This document shows positions 25,823 to 34,171 of a DNA stretch of 64,000 nt, in pieces (position 1 is the stretch's first letter; each line of letters begins with the position of its first letter). The DNA lies in NCBI GenBank assembly GCA_964390465.1, contig CAYMIJ010000001.1:348306-412305 (forward strand). The letters are read 5' to 3'. The DNA is from JADZAI01 sp964390465. Lineage in GTDB: Bacteria; Pseudomonadota; Alphaproteobacteria; Micropepsales; Micropepsaceae. Under the pieces are notes generated by a model. That model saw only the letters and a list, made by a program, of their open reading frames with translations. It was not told the origin of the DNA and did not search any database. The position numbers were made by a program, and so were the translations under genes.

Positions 25823-27889
25823 ATGCTGAAACTCTTGGGAGCCCGCCTGTCGATTGGTGCCGCTTCCGCGGCGCTGCTGGCCTTTTCGGTCGAAGCGGCG
25901 GAACTCCAACTCAAGCGCGTGATGCTGTCGTCCGGCGGTGTCGGCTATTTTGAATATCAGGCCGAGGTGAATGGCTGGGAGACCATCGAAGTGCCGGTGC
26001 GCATCGATCAGGTCGATGACGTTCTGAAAAGCGCTGTCATTTTCGACGGTCAGGGCGGCAGCGGCGTCATCGAGCTTCAGGGCCGCGATTCGCTGAACGA
26101 GATTTTCCGCACCATGCCGGTCGGGCCGGAAGCCTTTGAATCACCGGCCAGCCTCTATGCCGCGTTGCAGGGCGAGGAGATCACGGTTTCAGAGCCGGTG
26201 GATGCGACGGGCCGCATCATTTCGGTGGTTGAGGAAAACGCCACCGACAAGAATGGTAACGCGATCACCCGTCACCGCATGTCGATCATGACATCGGATG
26301 GCCTCGTGCAGTTCGTGCTGGAAGACGCGCGCGGCATCAAGTTCACAAATGCGGGTCTGGACGCCAAGGTGAACGGCGCGCTCACCGCGCTTGCCAATAA
26401 CCGCCAGCGCGAGCTGCGCACCCTGAAGATCACCGCACGCGGCGATGGCACGCGCACACTCACGGTTGGCTTCGTCATCGAAGCGCCGCTGTGGAAGACG
26501 TCCTACCGCCTCGTGACGGCGCCCGATGGCCGCACCCGCATGCAGGGCTGGGCGGTCATTGAAAACGCCAGCGGTCAGGACTGGAAAGATGTCGAACTGA
26601 CATTGGTTTCCGGCAATCCCGTCACCTTCCGTCAGGCGCTGTATGACAAGTATTACGTTGATCGCCCCAGCGTGCCGGTCGAGGTACTGGGCCGTGTCAT
26701 GCCCCGCCGTGATGATGGTGGCGTGAATGGCGGTGTGATTGCTGACAGTGAGCGTGTACGCAGCGAGAAAGCAGAGGGAGACGGTCGTGGTGCACCCATC
26801 GAGCCAGCCCCCCCGCCAGCCCCTGCTCCTGCCGCCATGCCGGCTCCGATGACAGAAGACGTTGTTGCGTCCAGCACGCGCAACATGGCGGATCCGGGCA
26901 GCTATGCCGCCGCCAGTGCAGAATCAGCTACTGCGGTTGCCTTCACACTGCCGAACGCAGTCAGCGCAGGGTCGGGGCAGTCCATTGCCGTGTCGATCAT
27001 CGACCGTAACGTGGCCGCTGAAAAAGTGTCGCTCTACAGCCCCGGCGTTCACGGGGTGAACCCGCTGGCCTCGATCCGCCTGACCAACGACACGGACTCC
27101 GGCCTGCCGCCCGGCATCGTTACGCTGTTCGACATCGCCACCGGCGCGACCACCTATATCGGCGACGCCGTGATGAGCACGCTGCCGCAGGGCGAAAAGC
27201 GCATGCTCTCGTTCGCTCTCGATCAGAAGACCAAAGTGGACCAGACCTCAAAATCTGAATCCAACCTTGTCTCGGCGAAGATCGTGGAAGGCATGGTCGA
27301 GATGCAGTCGGTCACGCGCCTGACCTACACCTACACGGTGAAGGCACCGGCGACGGAAGATCGTTCCATCGTTCTGGAAACCCCGCGCCACAACGACATG
27401 CTGCTCAAATCGCCGGATGCGGCGACAACCGAACTGACGCCCGATGCCGTGCGCGTGCCCTTCTCTGTGAAGGCAGGTGAAACCGGCAAGATCGATGTGG
27501 TGTGGGAGCGCACAGACAACCAGACCATGACGCTTTCCGACATGGAAATCGACAGCGTCTACTACTATGCGTCTGACACACGCCTGTCGGAAGCCCAGCG
27601 CGCCGCATTCAAGCGCGTCGCCGAACTGCGCGAGTCAGTGAACAGTCTCGACAAGCAGATTGCGGCCGCGAATGAAGAACACGACAGGATCGTCGCCGAA
27701 CAGGAACGCATCCGTGAAAACCTCGGCTCCGTGCCTGAAGGCAGCGATCTCCAGCGCCGCTATCTTGCCACGCTGTCGGAACAGGAAGATCGCCTGACCG
27801 CCATCGCCCAACGCCTGACCCAGCTTCAGGCAGAACGCGACGCGGCCCAGAAGGCACTTGGTGACTATGTGAAGAGCGTGACGCTGTAA
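25823..27889 (+). CDS. Exported DUF4139-domain protein
   Basis: The 688-residue protein has a signal peptide (cleavage about VEA-AEL near residue 25) followed by ELQLKRVMLSSGGVGYFEYQ, the usual opening of the DUF4139 family. The domain spans about 190-580 and includes GFVIEAPLWKTSYRLV and WAVIENASGQDW with DVELTLVSGNPVTF, both strongly typical. A Pro/Ala linker (about 325-350) interrupts it, and the last 100 residues are a coiled coil (LRESVNSLDKQIAAANEEH onwards). Family function is unknown; an envelope or adhesion-type beta structure is likely. It lies between the divergent ccmE operon and a convergent YjbR gene, 4 bases from its end, and is probably transcribed alone. Confidence 0.75.
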   Translation: MLKLLGARLSIGAASAALLAFSVEAAELQLKRVMLSSGGVGYFEYQAEVNGWETIEVPVRIDQVDDVLKSAVIFDGQGGSGVIELQGRDSLNEIFRTMPVGPEAFESPASLYAALQGEEITVSEPVDATGRIISVVEENATDKNGNAITRHRMSIMTSDGLVQFVLEDARGIKFTNAGLDAKVNGALTALANNRQRELRTLKITARGDGTRTLTVGFVIEAPLWKTSYRLVTAPDGRTRMQGWAVIENASGQDWKDVELTLVSGNPVTFRQALYDKYYVDRPSVPVEVLGRVMPRRDDGGVNGGVIADSERVRSEKAEGDGRGAPIEPAPPPAPAPAAMPAPMTEDVVASSTRNMADPGSYAAASAESATAVAFTLPNAVSAGSGQSIAVSIIDRNVAAEKVSLYSPGVHGVNPLASIRLTNDTDSGLPPGIVTLFDIATGATTYIGDAVMSTLPQGEKRMLSFALDQKTKVDQTSKSESNLVSAKIVEGMVEMQSVTRLTYTYTVKAPATEDRSIVLETPRHNDMLLKSPDAATTELTPDAVRVPFSVKAGETGKIDVVWERTDNQTMTLSDMEIDSVYYYASDTRLSEAQRAAFKRVAELRESVNSLDKQIAAANEEHDRIVAEQERIRENLGSVPEGSDLQRRYLATLSEQEDRLTAIAQRLTQLQAERDAAQKALGDYVKSVTL

Positions 27890-27893
27890 GGCG

Positions 27894-28229
27894 TCACCCC
27901 TCGACCAGCGCCGCCAGTTTCTTCGGCGCGACATTGCGATAGGAAAGCACAAGGGCATGCATCAGCGTGCCCTTGTCTGCTTTGGGCAGGCGCACGAATG
28001 TCGAACCCTGCCGCCCCCAAGCACCCGGTACGATCTGAAACACGTCTGGCTTGGCGTCAGTCAGCATGGCCTGCTGTTCGTGCGTCAGCTTAACAACCAT
28101 GTGCTTCTCGGTTTCATCCATGGTGGCGAATATTTTCTTCGCCACCCGGAACGACGCCTTATGGAAATGCGGTTCTTCAACCGCTTCGGGAAATGTCATC
28201 GCCAAAGCGCGCGCCTGTGCCGGGGTCAT
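27894..28229 (-). CDS. MmcQ/YjbR-family protein
   Basis: The 111-residue product matches the MmcQ/YjbR family (double-wing CyaY-like fold): N-terminal LAMTFPEAVEEPHFHKASFRV, central KIFATMDETEKHMVVKLTHE and C-terminal SYRNVAPKKLAALVE. Members are small cytosolic proteins with suggested DNA binding but no firm biochemical role. The start overlaps the stop of the Tet-type MFS pump gene by 4 bases, and that gene in turn overlaps ccmI, so the order on the transcript is ccmI, MFS pump, this gene. It is convergent with the DUF4139 gene. Confidence 0.8.
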   Translation of the reverse strand: MTPAQARALAMTFPEAVEEPHFHKASFRVAKKIFATMDETEKHMVVKLTHEQQAMLTDAKPDVFQIVPGAWGRQGSTFVRLPKADKGTLMHALVLSYRNVAPKKLAALVEG

Positions 28230-29446
28230 GTCGCCTGATCCTTCCTGCCGCCATTGAAGATCAACACCATGCTCGCCATCACCAACCCCGCCGCCAGCAG
28301 AAACACCGCGCCCGGAAAGAATATGGGCGCTGCGGGCGATGAAAAGAATCCGAGCGTCTGGGTGAAAGCCAAAGGACCGGCAATCTCGCTGACCGCGCCG
28401 ACTGAGGCGAGCGCACCCTGCAACTCACCCTGCTGACTTTCGCTCACGCGCTGCGACATCAGCGCGTTGAATGTCGGATAACCGAGCGCACTCAGCATGC
28501 CGAGCGTGAAGACCACATAGATCATCCAGCCTTGAGTGACGAAAGCAGTCAGCGCGAACTCCATCATCGCCACAGCCATACCGAGCAACAATGCGTTGCG
28601 CTCTCCCAGCCATTTCACGATGCGGGCGATCAGGAACACCTGCGCCAGAATCATCGTCGCGCCAACAAAGGCGAGCGACAGGCCAATCTGCTGCGTATCC
28701 CAGCCGAAGCGGATCTTGGCGAAGAACGGCCAGGTCGCGGGGTAAACCTGCCCCGCCAGTATCCACAGAAAATAGGCGCCGATCAGCAAGCCCAATCCGG
28801 GGAAATGCCCCAATGCCTTGAAAGCGCCGATGGGGTTGGCGCGCTTCCACTCGAAGGGGCGGCGCTTATCGGCTGTCAGCGTTTCGGGCAGCACGAAATA
28901 GCCATAGGCCGCGTTGAGCAGCGCCAGACCAGCCGCCGCAAAGAAAGGCGCGCGCGGCCCGAACTCCGTCAGCAATCCACCCAGCGCCGGGCCGATGACA
29001 AAGCCCGCTCCGAAGGCTGCGCCGATCATGCCAAAGGCGGCCGCGCGTTTTTCAGGCGGCGTGATGTCCGCGATATAGGCGTTGGCCGGGCCGTAGAGCG
29101 CACCTGTCACCCCGGCAATGGCACGGCCCACGAACAGCCAGGCGAGATTGGGCGCAAACGCCATCAGCGCGAAATCCAGTCCGAACGCCGCCATGCACAG
29201 CAGCAATACGGGCCTGCGTCCGAAGCGATCCGAGAGATTGCCGATCAGTGGCCCGCACAGAATCTGCATCACCGCGAACAGCGCCATCAGATAGCCGCCG
29301 ATAATGGTGGCATGGTCCAGTGTGCTGCCATCCAGCGCGACAATCAGATCCGGCATCACCGGAATGGTGACGCCAAAGCCGATCGAGTCGATCAGCACGG
29401 CCAGAAAAATAAAGGTGAGTGCATGGCGCGATGTGCCAGGCGTCAT
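28226..29446 (-). CDS. MFS efflux pump, TetA/TCR-like
   Basis: The 406-residue transporter has 12 predicted membrane segments and the drug/proton antiporter motifs of the 12-TM Tet group: LIDSIGFGVTIPVMPDL in helix 1, GNLSDRFGRRPVLLL (motif A) after helix 2, RAIAGVTGALYGPANAYIAD in helix 4, and GAAFGAGFVIGPALGG (motif C) in helix 5. It may export tetracycline-like or other compounds; the substrate is inferred only from class. No TetR-type regulator is adjacent, unlike mobile tet genes, and base composition matches its surroundings, so it looks like a chromosomal resident. It overlaps ccmI and yjbR by 4 bases each. Confidence 0.82.
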   Translation of the reverse strand: MTPGTSRHALTFIFLAVLIDSIGFGVTIPVMPDLIVALDGSTLDHATIIGGYLMALFAVMQILCGPLIGNLSDRFGRRPVLLLCMAAFGLDFALMAFAPNLAWLFVGRAIAGVTGALYGPANAYIADITPPEKRAAAFGMIGAAFGAGFVIGPALGGLLTEFGPRAPFFAAAGLALLNAAYGYFVLPETLTADKRRPFEWKRANPIGAFKALGHFPGLGLLIGAYFLWILAGQVYPATWPFFAKIRFGWDTQQIGLSLAFVGATMILAQVFLIARIVKWLGERNALLLGMAVAMMEFALTAFVTQGWMIYVVFTLGMLSALGYPTFNALMSQRVSESQQGELQGALASVGAVSEIAGPLAFTQTLGFFSSPAAPIFFPGAVFLLAAGLVMASMVLIFNGGRKDQAT

Positions 29447-30504
29447 GGCTCCAGCCCTAGTTCCCTCGCCTTGGCGGCGATGGCTTCCAGGGCTGCCGTG
29501 TCGTCCTTGAAGGTTGTGCGCGCAGTGGCGAGAGCGGCCTTTGCGTTATCCATCTCGCCCAGCTTCACATAAGACGTCATCAGTAGCAGCCAGCCATCAA
29601 GATTATGCGGATCGGCTTCCAGCTTGGCGGCAAGGTTTGCCACCATGTTCCGCACCATGGGATTTTCCGTGACTGGCGGTGCGTCCAGTTCCGCGAGTTT
29701 GGCTTCGACGATGCGGCGCTGTGGCGCATCAGCGGGCAGATCATTCAGCAGCGCCTGAAGGTCGGCCTTGGCCCCTGCGATATCACCGCCCTGCGATTTG
29801 GCGAGCGCGCTATAGAACCGCGCGGCTTCATCCTTCGCGTCTTTTTTCAAAGCATTCTCGAAAGCGCCCTTCGCGTCTGGCGTCACACGACCGCCTGCGG
29901 CAAGCGTCAATGCCTCGCCATAAGCGCTCCACAGACTGGCCGGAGCGTTCGCACCTTCCAGTTCAAGCGCACGGCCATAGGCGGCGGCGGCTTCATCAAA
30001 GCGTTCCATCTTCATATAGGTGCGGGCCAGCAGCGCCCAGCCATCTGCATGGCCTGGGTCCATGGCGAGCCGCTGGAACAGTTTTTCGGCAACTTCCTCC
30101 ACCGGCGCGGCGCGCATGTCGGCTTCCAGATTGCGCTCGGCCAGCGGGGCCCCCGGCAGACCCGGCCGCCCCAGAAAGACATAGGCGGCCAGTGCCACGA
30201 GCGGCACGATCCCGGCCAACGCCAGACCGGCGGCGGCCTCATTGCGCCACGGCACAGGCTTTGCCGCACGCTCGGCCTCATCGGCGGCGATCAGGCGGCG
30301 GCCTATTTCACGCCGGGCTTCCTCGGCCTCGGCGGCGCTGAGCGTTCCGGCATCAGCCGCGCGCCGCAATTCCGCCAACTGCGCACGATAAAGATCGCTC
30401 GCCGGCGACGAGGCCGTTGCCATACCGTGGCCCCGCAGAAACGGGCGGACAATCACAAACAGGGAAGCCAGCGTCAGTGCGGCCAATACACCCCAAAGCA
30501 ACAT
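29443..30504 (-). CDS. ccmI: Cytochrome c maturation protein CcmI (CycH)
   Basis: CcmI binds apocytochrome c and presents it to the CcmF/CcmH haem lyase. The product has an N-terminal membrane helix (LLWGVLAALTLASLFVIV), a cytoplasmic leucine-zipper-like helix pair (LYRAQLAELRRAADAGTLSA and the next 20 residues), a second membrane helix (AGLALAGIVPLVALAAYVFL) and a periplasmic TPR domain (WALLARTYMKMERFDEAAAA and similar repeats, about 150-350). I prefer the ATG at 30504 (353 residues); an in-frame TTG at 30522 adds 6. It is the first gene of a transcript with a Tet-type pump and YjbR, separated by about 3.8 kb from ccmE-ccmF-ccmH. Confidence 0.88.
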   Translation of the reverse strand: MLLWGVLAALTLASLFVIVRPFLRGHGMATASSPASDLYRAQLAELRRAADAGTLSAAEAEEARREIGRRLIAADEAERAAKPVPWRNEAAAGLALAGIVPLVALAAYVFLGRPGLPGAPLAERNLEADMRAAPVEEVAEKLFQRLAMDPGHADGWALLARTYMKMERFDEAAAAYGRALELEGANAPASLWSAYGEALTLAAGGRVTPDAKGAFENALKKDAKDEAARFYSALAKSQGGDIAGAKADLQALLNDLPADAPQRRIVEAKLAELDAPPVTENPMVRNMVANLAAKLEADPHNLDGWLLLMTSYVKLGEMDNAKAALATARTTFKDDTAALEAIAAKARELGLEP

Positions 30505-30527
30505 CAGCGGTTCAACCTTCAATTCAC

Positions 30528-31085
30528 ATGTCCAAGCCTATAGCATCCACTGTCATGATACGCGCGTTTTTCCTGCTTGCCGCCGGGCTTGTTCCTGCCG
30601 CCATCTGCACAGCCTCTGCCGCACTCGCGCCAGACTATTACATCGAAGCACGGCGTTCGGCCGCCCATCATGTTCAGGTGGAAATCACCGGCGTCGAAGC
30701 CCCGTCCGGCCAACTGGGTTCGTGCCCTGTGACCGGCAAAATCGTGAATGTCTTTCGCGGTCCGATGCTGCCCGGCGATCCCATCGCCTTTGATGTCTCG
30801 TGTCATGTCTCAGGCGAAATCCCTGACAGTGCCGTGCTGTGGACAGAATATGAGACCCTGAACAGCGCCAGCCATCTGGAAGTCTTCCTGTCAGCCGATA
30901 CACCGCCGCGTGTCGTGCTGGATCAGGTGGCGATCATCGCCATGCCGCGCGCCACGCCCTATTGCGACGACCAGTCTTTGAGTTGCGAGTCTATCGAGAC
31001 ATCGAAGCCGCAGGACGAAAGCTGCGGTCTGGCCGGGCGCACACTGGACTGGCTTGGCCTTGGCGACTGCAAGGCCCGTGACTAG
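30528..31085 (+). CDS. Exported protein of unknown function
   Basis: From the ATG at 30528 the product is 185 residues with a signal peptide (hydrophobic MIRAFFLLAAGLVPAAIC, cleavage near ASA-ALA about residue 32); an alternative start is the ATG at 30555. The mature protein has a beta-rich middle (HVQVEITGVEAPSGQLGSC, VLWTEYETLN) and six cysteines in its second half, including CDDQSLSC and ESCGLAG, so disulfides in the periplasm are likely. I do not recognise the family. It is divergent from ccmI, whose start is about 23 bases away, so their promoters overlap. No strong ribosome binding site is seen before either start. Confidence 0.6.
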   Translation: MSKPIASTVMIRAFFLLAAGLVPAAICTASAALAPDYYIEARRSAAHHVQVEITGVEAPSGQLGSCPVTGKIVNVFRGPMLPGDPIAFDVSCHVSGEIPDSAVLWTEYETLNSASHLEVFLSADTPPRVVLDQVAIIAMPRATPYCDDQSLSCESIETSKPQDESCGLAGRTLDWLGLGDCKARD

Positions 31086-31111
31086 ACATTCAGGCCGTGC
31101 CTGCTCCGCAT

Positions 31112-31152
31112 AAAAAAATTGAGGGCGGTGCGTGGGGATGACACCGCCCTCA
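31112..31152 (-). terminator. Intrinsic terminator after the small exported protein
   Basis: GAGGGCGGTG (31121-31130) pairs with CACCGCCCTC (31142-31151), and on the minus strand the stem is followed by AATTTTTTTA. It lies about 75 bases past the minus-strand gene ending at 31225 and could also stop plus-strand readthrough from the gene ending at 31085. Confidence 0.8.
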
Positions 31153-31224
31153 GGCATGATGCGCAAACGGGGGAAGCACATCATGCAGCAGATCCGGCAA
31201 CGGGGCTGCCGGATCCGGTGATCA

Positions 31225-31542
31225 TCACGGACGACTTTTGTCGTTGTGTTTCAGCCTGTGGATGTCAGCGCTCGCCGCATCCTGACCGGCCTCGATCTTC
31301 AGGCGCTCACGTGCCGTCAGATCGCCATCCGCACGGGCCTTTGTCTCAAAATTGTCGATACGCAGCTGTTCGCGCCCAAGGCGTTCCATCTCGGAACCAG
31401 TCAGCTCACCTGACCCTGCTCCAGCCTCTATACGGTCGATCTGGCTTTTCTGACGTTCATGAATGCGCGATTCGGCATAGGCTGCGCCGGAAAAGGCGAG
31501 CGTCGACGAGGCAAGAATTACAAGTGCAGTTCTGGACAACAT
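31225..31542 (-). CDS. Small exported helical protein
   Basis: The 105-residue protein has a signal peptide (cleavage AYA-ESR about residue 23) and a mature part of about 80 residues with two copies of a helix-turn unit: SGELTGSEMERLGREQLRID and DGDLTARERLKIEAGQDAAS, each reading E/D-LT-x-E-R-x-x-L. The second ends IHRLKHN. Similar short periplasmic proteins with this repeated motif are common in Proteobacteria and have no known function. The repeat spacing recalls EF-hand-like loops but the acidic ligand pattern is incomplete. It has its own terminator and no close operon partner. Confidence 0.7.
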   Translation of the reverse strand: MLSRTALVILASSTLAFSGAAYAESRIHERQKSQIDRIEAGAGSGELTGSEMERLGREQLRIDNFETKARADGDLTARERLKIEAGQDAASADIHRLKHNDKSRP

Positions 31543-31690
31543 GGGGTCTCCTTCTTGGATTGGCCTGCTGTGCGCACATCATTGCAGTCTCTAACGCCCC
31601 ATCCCCACCTTTCCGTCGCGTCCAGCCAGAGATTCGACGCTGAACGCTCAAAACGCTAAGCCTGAAGCCACAGACATTGCAGGAGTTGCC

Positions 31691-32890
31691 GTGACCAAAG
31701 TGCTGGAAGGGATCAGGGTTCTGGATTTTGGCCGCTACATCGCCGGGCCGTATTGCGCGGCGCTGATGGCCGATATGGGCGCTGAAGTCATCCGCATCGA
31801 AAAACGCGAAGGCAGCGAAGACCGCTACATGACGCCGATCATGCCGGGGGAAAAATCCACCGAGCGCGAAGGCACGCTGTTCATGCAGATGAACCGCAAC
31901 AAGCGCGGCATGACGCTGGACCCCATGAAGCCGGAAGGCCGCGCCATTGCACGCCGCCTCGTGGAAACGGCTGATGTCGTCATCGCCAATCTGCCGCCCG
32001 ATACACTCAGCGCGATGGGCCTCGACTACCCCACGCTGTCGGCCATCAACCCGCGTATCATCCTCACCACCGCCTCGGCCTTCGGGCATGGCGGGCCGTA
32101 TTCCGACCGGGTTGGTTTCGATGGCATCGCGCAGGCCATGTGCGGGGCGGCCTACATGACGGGCACACCCGATCAGCCCATGCGCGCTGCTGTGCCGTGG
32201 GTTGATTTCGGCACCGCCTCACTCTCGGCCTTCGGTACGCTGGCCGCCCTGATGGCGCGTGCAAAAACCGGGCGCGGTCAGCAGGTCGAAGGCGCTTTGC
32301 TGGCGACAGCGATCACCGTCGGCAATGGCGCCATCATGGAACAGGCGGCATTGGGCATCAATCGCGTCGCCTCGCTCAATCGCGGCCAGACAGCGGGTCC
32401 GTCCGATATCGTGCGCTGCAGGGATGGCTGGGTGCTGGTCGCGGTGAACGGCATGCCGCTGTTCAAACGCTGGGCGCGCATGGTCGGCGCTGAACATCTG
32501 GTCAACGATCCGCGCTTCGCCACCGATGAACTGCGCGGCGATCATGGCGAACATCTCTCGCGCATCATGTCGGATTGGGCGAAGGACAAGACCATGGCGG
32601 AAGCGCTGGAGGCGCTGGCCAAAGCGCGTGTGCCTGCAAACCCGGTCTATTCACCGCAGCAGGCGCTCGATGATCCGCACATCAAGGCCATGGGCTTCCT
32701 GCAGGACGTGCCCTATCCCGGCCTGCCGCAACCGGCGAAGGTCGCCACCACGCCCATCCGCCTCAGTGAGACGCCCGGCCGCATCGAACACCGCGCACCA
32801 CTGCTTGGTGAACACACCGACGAGATTCTGAAAAGCATCGGCTATGACGAAGCGTCGATCTCGGCGTTCCGCGCGTCGGGCGTGATCTGA
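31691..32890 (+). CDS. CaiB/BaiF family III CoA-transferase
   Basis: The 399-residue cytosolic enzyme belongs to the family III CoA-transferases, which move CoA between carboxylic acids. Typical segments are LEGIRVLDFGRYIAGPYCAA, GAEVIRIEKREGSEDRY, NRNKRGMTLD and TPDQPMRAAVPWVDF, the last holding the catalytic aspartate that forms the acyl anhydride. The start is the GTG at 31691, preceded by AGGAG with a 5-base gap. The substrate acid is unknown. A pair of acyl-CoA dehydrogenases 6-8 kb away could act on CoA esters from the same pathway, but they are not in an operon. Its last 49 bases overlap the convergent membrane-protein gene. Confidence 0.88.
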   Translation: MTKVLEGIRVLDFGRYIAGPYCAALMADMGAEVIRIEKREGSEDRYMTPIMPGEKSTEREGTLFMQMNRNKRGMTLDPMKPEGRAIARRLVETADVVIANLPPDTLSAMGLDYPTLSAINPRIILTTASAFGHGGPYSDRVGFDGIAQAMCGAAYMTGTPDQPMRAAVPWVDFGTASLSAFGTLAALMARAKTGRGQQVEGALLATAITVGNGAIMEQAALGINRVASLNRGQTAGPSDIVRCRDGWVLVAVNGMPLFKRWARMVGAEHLVNDPRFATDELRGDHGEHLSRIMSDWAKDKTMAEALEALAKARVPANPVYSPQQALDDPHIKAMGFLQDVPYPGLPQPAKVATTPIRLSETPGRIEHRAPLLGEHTDEILKSIGYDEASISAFRASGVI

Positions 32891-34143
32891 CGGCGGCGGA
32901 TCAATACGCTCGCCAGCAGCAGCGCCAGCGAAAGCGGCACGATGCGATAGCTCATACCGGGATGGGCAAGCGTGTGTTCGGCAACCGCTTCATTGAAAAG
33001 GAAGCCCAGCATCAAAGGAACGGCAAGAGCAAACGACAGCTTCACGCCAGTCTTTGTGATGTGCCGGGCACTGAGGAAGACTCCAACGGCCAGCGCCAGC
33101 GCAATGGCCGCTTTCCACCAATGTGCAAAGGTCACGGCAAAGGACGACACGAGCGCCGCACCCGGTATCCAGCCATGAACCGGCGTCCAGCGCGTGAGAT
33201 CGCCCCCGTTGAACAGATAGACCTTACCGCCCAACAATGAATAAGCCGCCGCGACGCCCCACTTCGCGGCCCAGAAGGCTGTGTAGCCCGCCATGACGGC
33301 CGCAAAGACGAGGCACACATCCAGCAACCGTATCGGGCGGCCATCACGCCAGGCGGATGCCGCCCAGCCCCACGCGCAAATGGCTGCAAGGCATTCGGGG
33401 TTGCAGAAGAAGTCAAAGAAATTATAGAGCGCGCCCGCAAGACCCGCAGCCACCAGAAGCGCCACGCCGCGCCAACGCGCAGCCACCAGCATGAAAGCTG
33501 CGCCGCCCGCCAGCATCACCGCGAACGATACGGCCTGCATCGGCAGCTGGCCCACCGCAACCGTGTCCGTCAAAGTCCCTATGGCCAGTGTCAGAACCAG
33601 TGCAGGCCAAAAACCGACACGTCCGATCATCACGGCAAACAACAGCGCCAGCGCGCCCCATACCAACCGCGCCGTGACCGCCTGAAGATCATCATAAGTG
33701 CCAGTGCTCAACACAGCGCGGTGCAGCAACAACGACCCATGCCAGTAGCGGGCATAGGTGAACCATGTTGTGTTGGTGCCTTCACCGCGCAGAACGGTTT
33801 CAAGCGCAGGGCAGATACCGCCGGCAGGGTCGGGCAGGATGGCTTCAGACCGGACGATGGCATCACGGGCCAGCGGCACGAACTCCTCACGCACCAGAAT
33901 GGAAAGCCCGGCACATTCGGGATGATAGGCCGACAGCCTGACAGGATCAGACAGCACCGCATCGGCCATGCCGCGATCCGATCGCTGCGCGTCACCGATG
34001 GCGCGCGTGATCGCCTTGTGATCGGCCGCGTCGAAGGAGCGCAGAAGCGCGCCATAGCCCAGTGCCGCCAGCACGGACAGGATCAGTACCATTGCGCCAA
34101 TGGCAGTCAGAATGTCACGGAATGAAATCACGCGGTCCTGCAT
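32842..34143 (-). CDS. Multi-spanning membrane protein of unknown function
   Basis: From the ATG at 34143 the product is 433 residues. It has an N-terminal membrane helix (ILTAIGAMVLILSVLAALGYGALL), a periplasmic segment of about 100 residues containing HPECAGL, ICPALE and NTTWFTYARYWHG, then about nine further membrane helices. One helix N-terminal membrane segment, one long first loop and many following helices recall GT-C glycosyltransferases, but no catalytic DE/DD motif could be placed, so I leave function open. Its C-terminal 49 bases overlap the convergent CoA-transferase gene. The next minus-strand gene upstream ends 28 bases before its start, so these two unknown genes may be cotranscribed. 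Confidence 0.6.
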   Translation of the reverse strand: MQDRVISFRDILTAIGAMVLILSVLAALGYGALLRSFDAADHKAITRAIGDAQRSDRGMADAVLSDPVRLSAYHPECAGLSILVREEFVPLARDAIVRSEAILPDPAGGICPALETVLRGEGTNTTWFTYARYWHGSLLLHRAVLSTGTYDDLQAVTARLVWGALALLFAVMIGRVGFWPALVLTLAIGTLTDTVAVGQLPMQAVSFAVMLAGGAAFMLVAARWRGVALLVAAGLAGALYNFFDFFCNPECLAAICAWGWAASAWRDGRPIRLLDVCLVFAAVMAGYTAFWAAKWGVAAAYSLLGGKVYLFNGGDLTRWTPVHGWIPGAALVSSFAVTFAHWWKAAIALALAVGVFLSARHITKTGVKLSFALAVPLMLGFLFNEAVAEHTLAHPGMSYRIVPLSLALLLASVLIRRRQITPDARNAEIDASS

Positions 34144-34171
34144 ACAGGGCTTGCGGCCCCAGCGCCATGCG

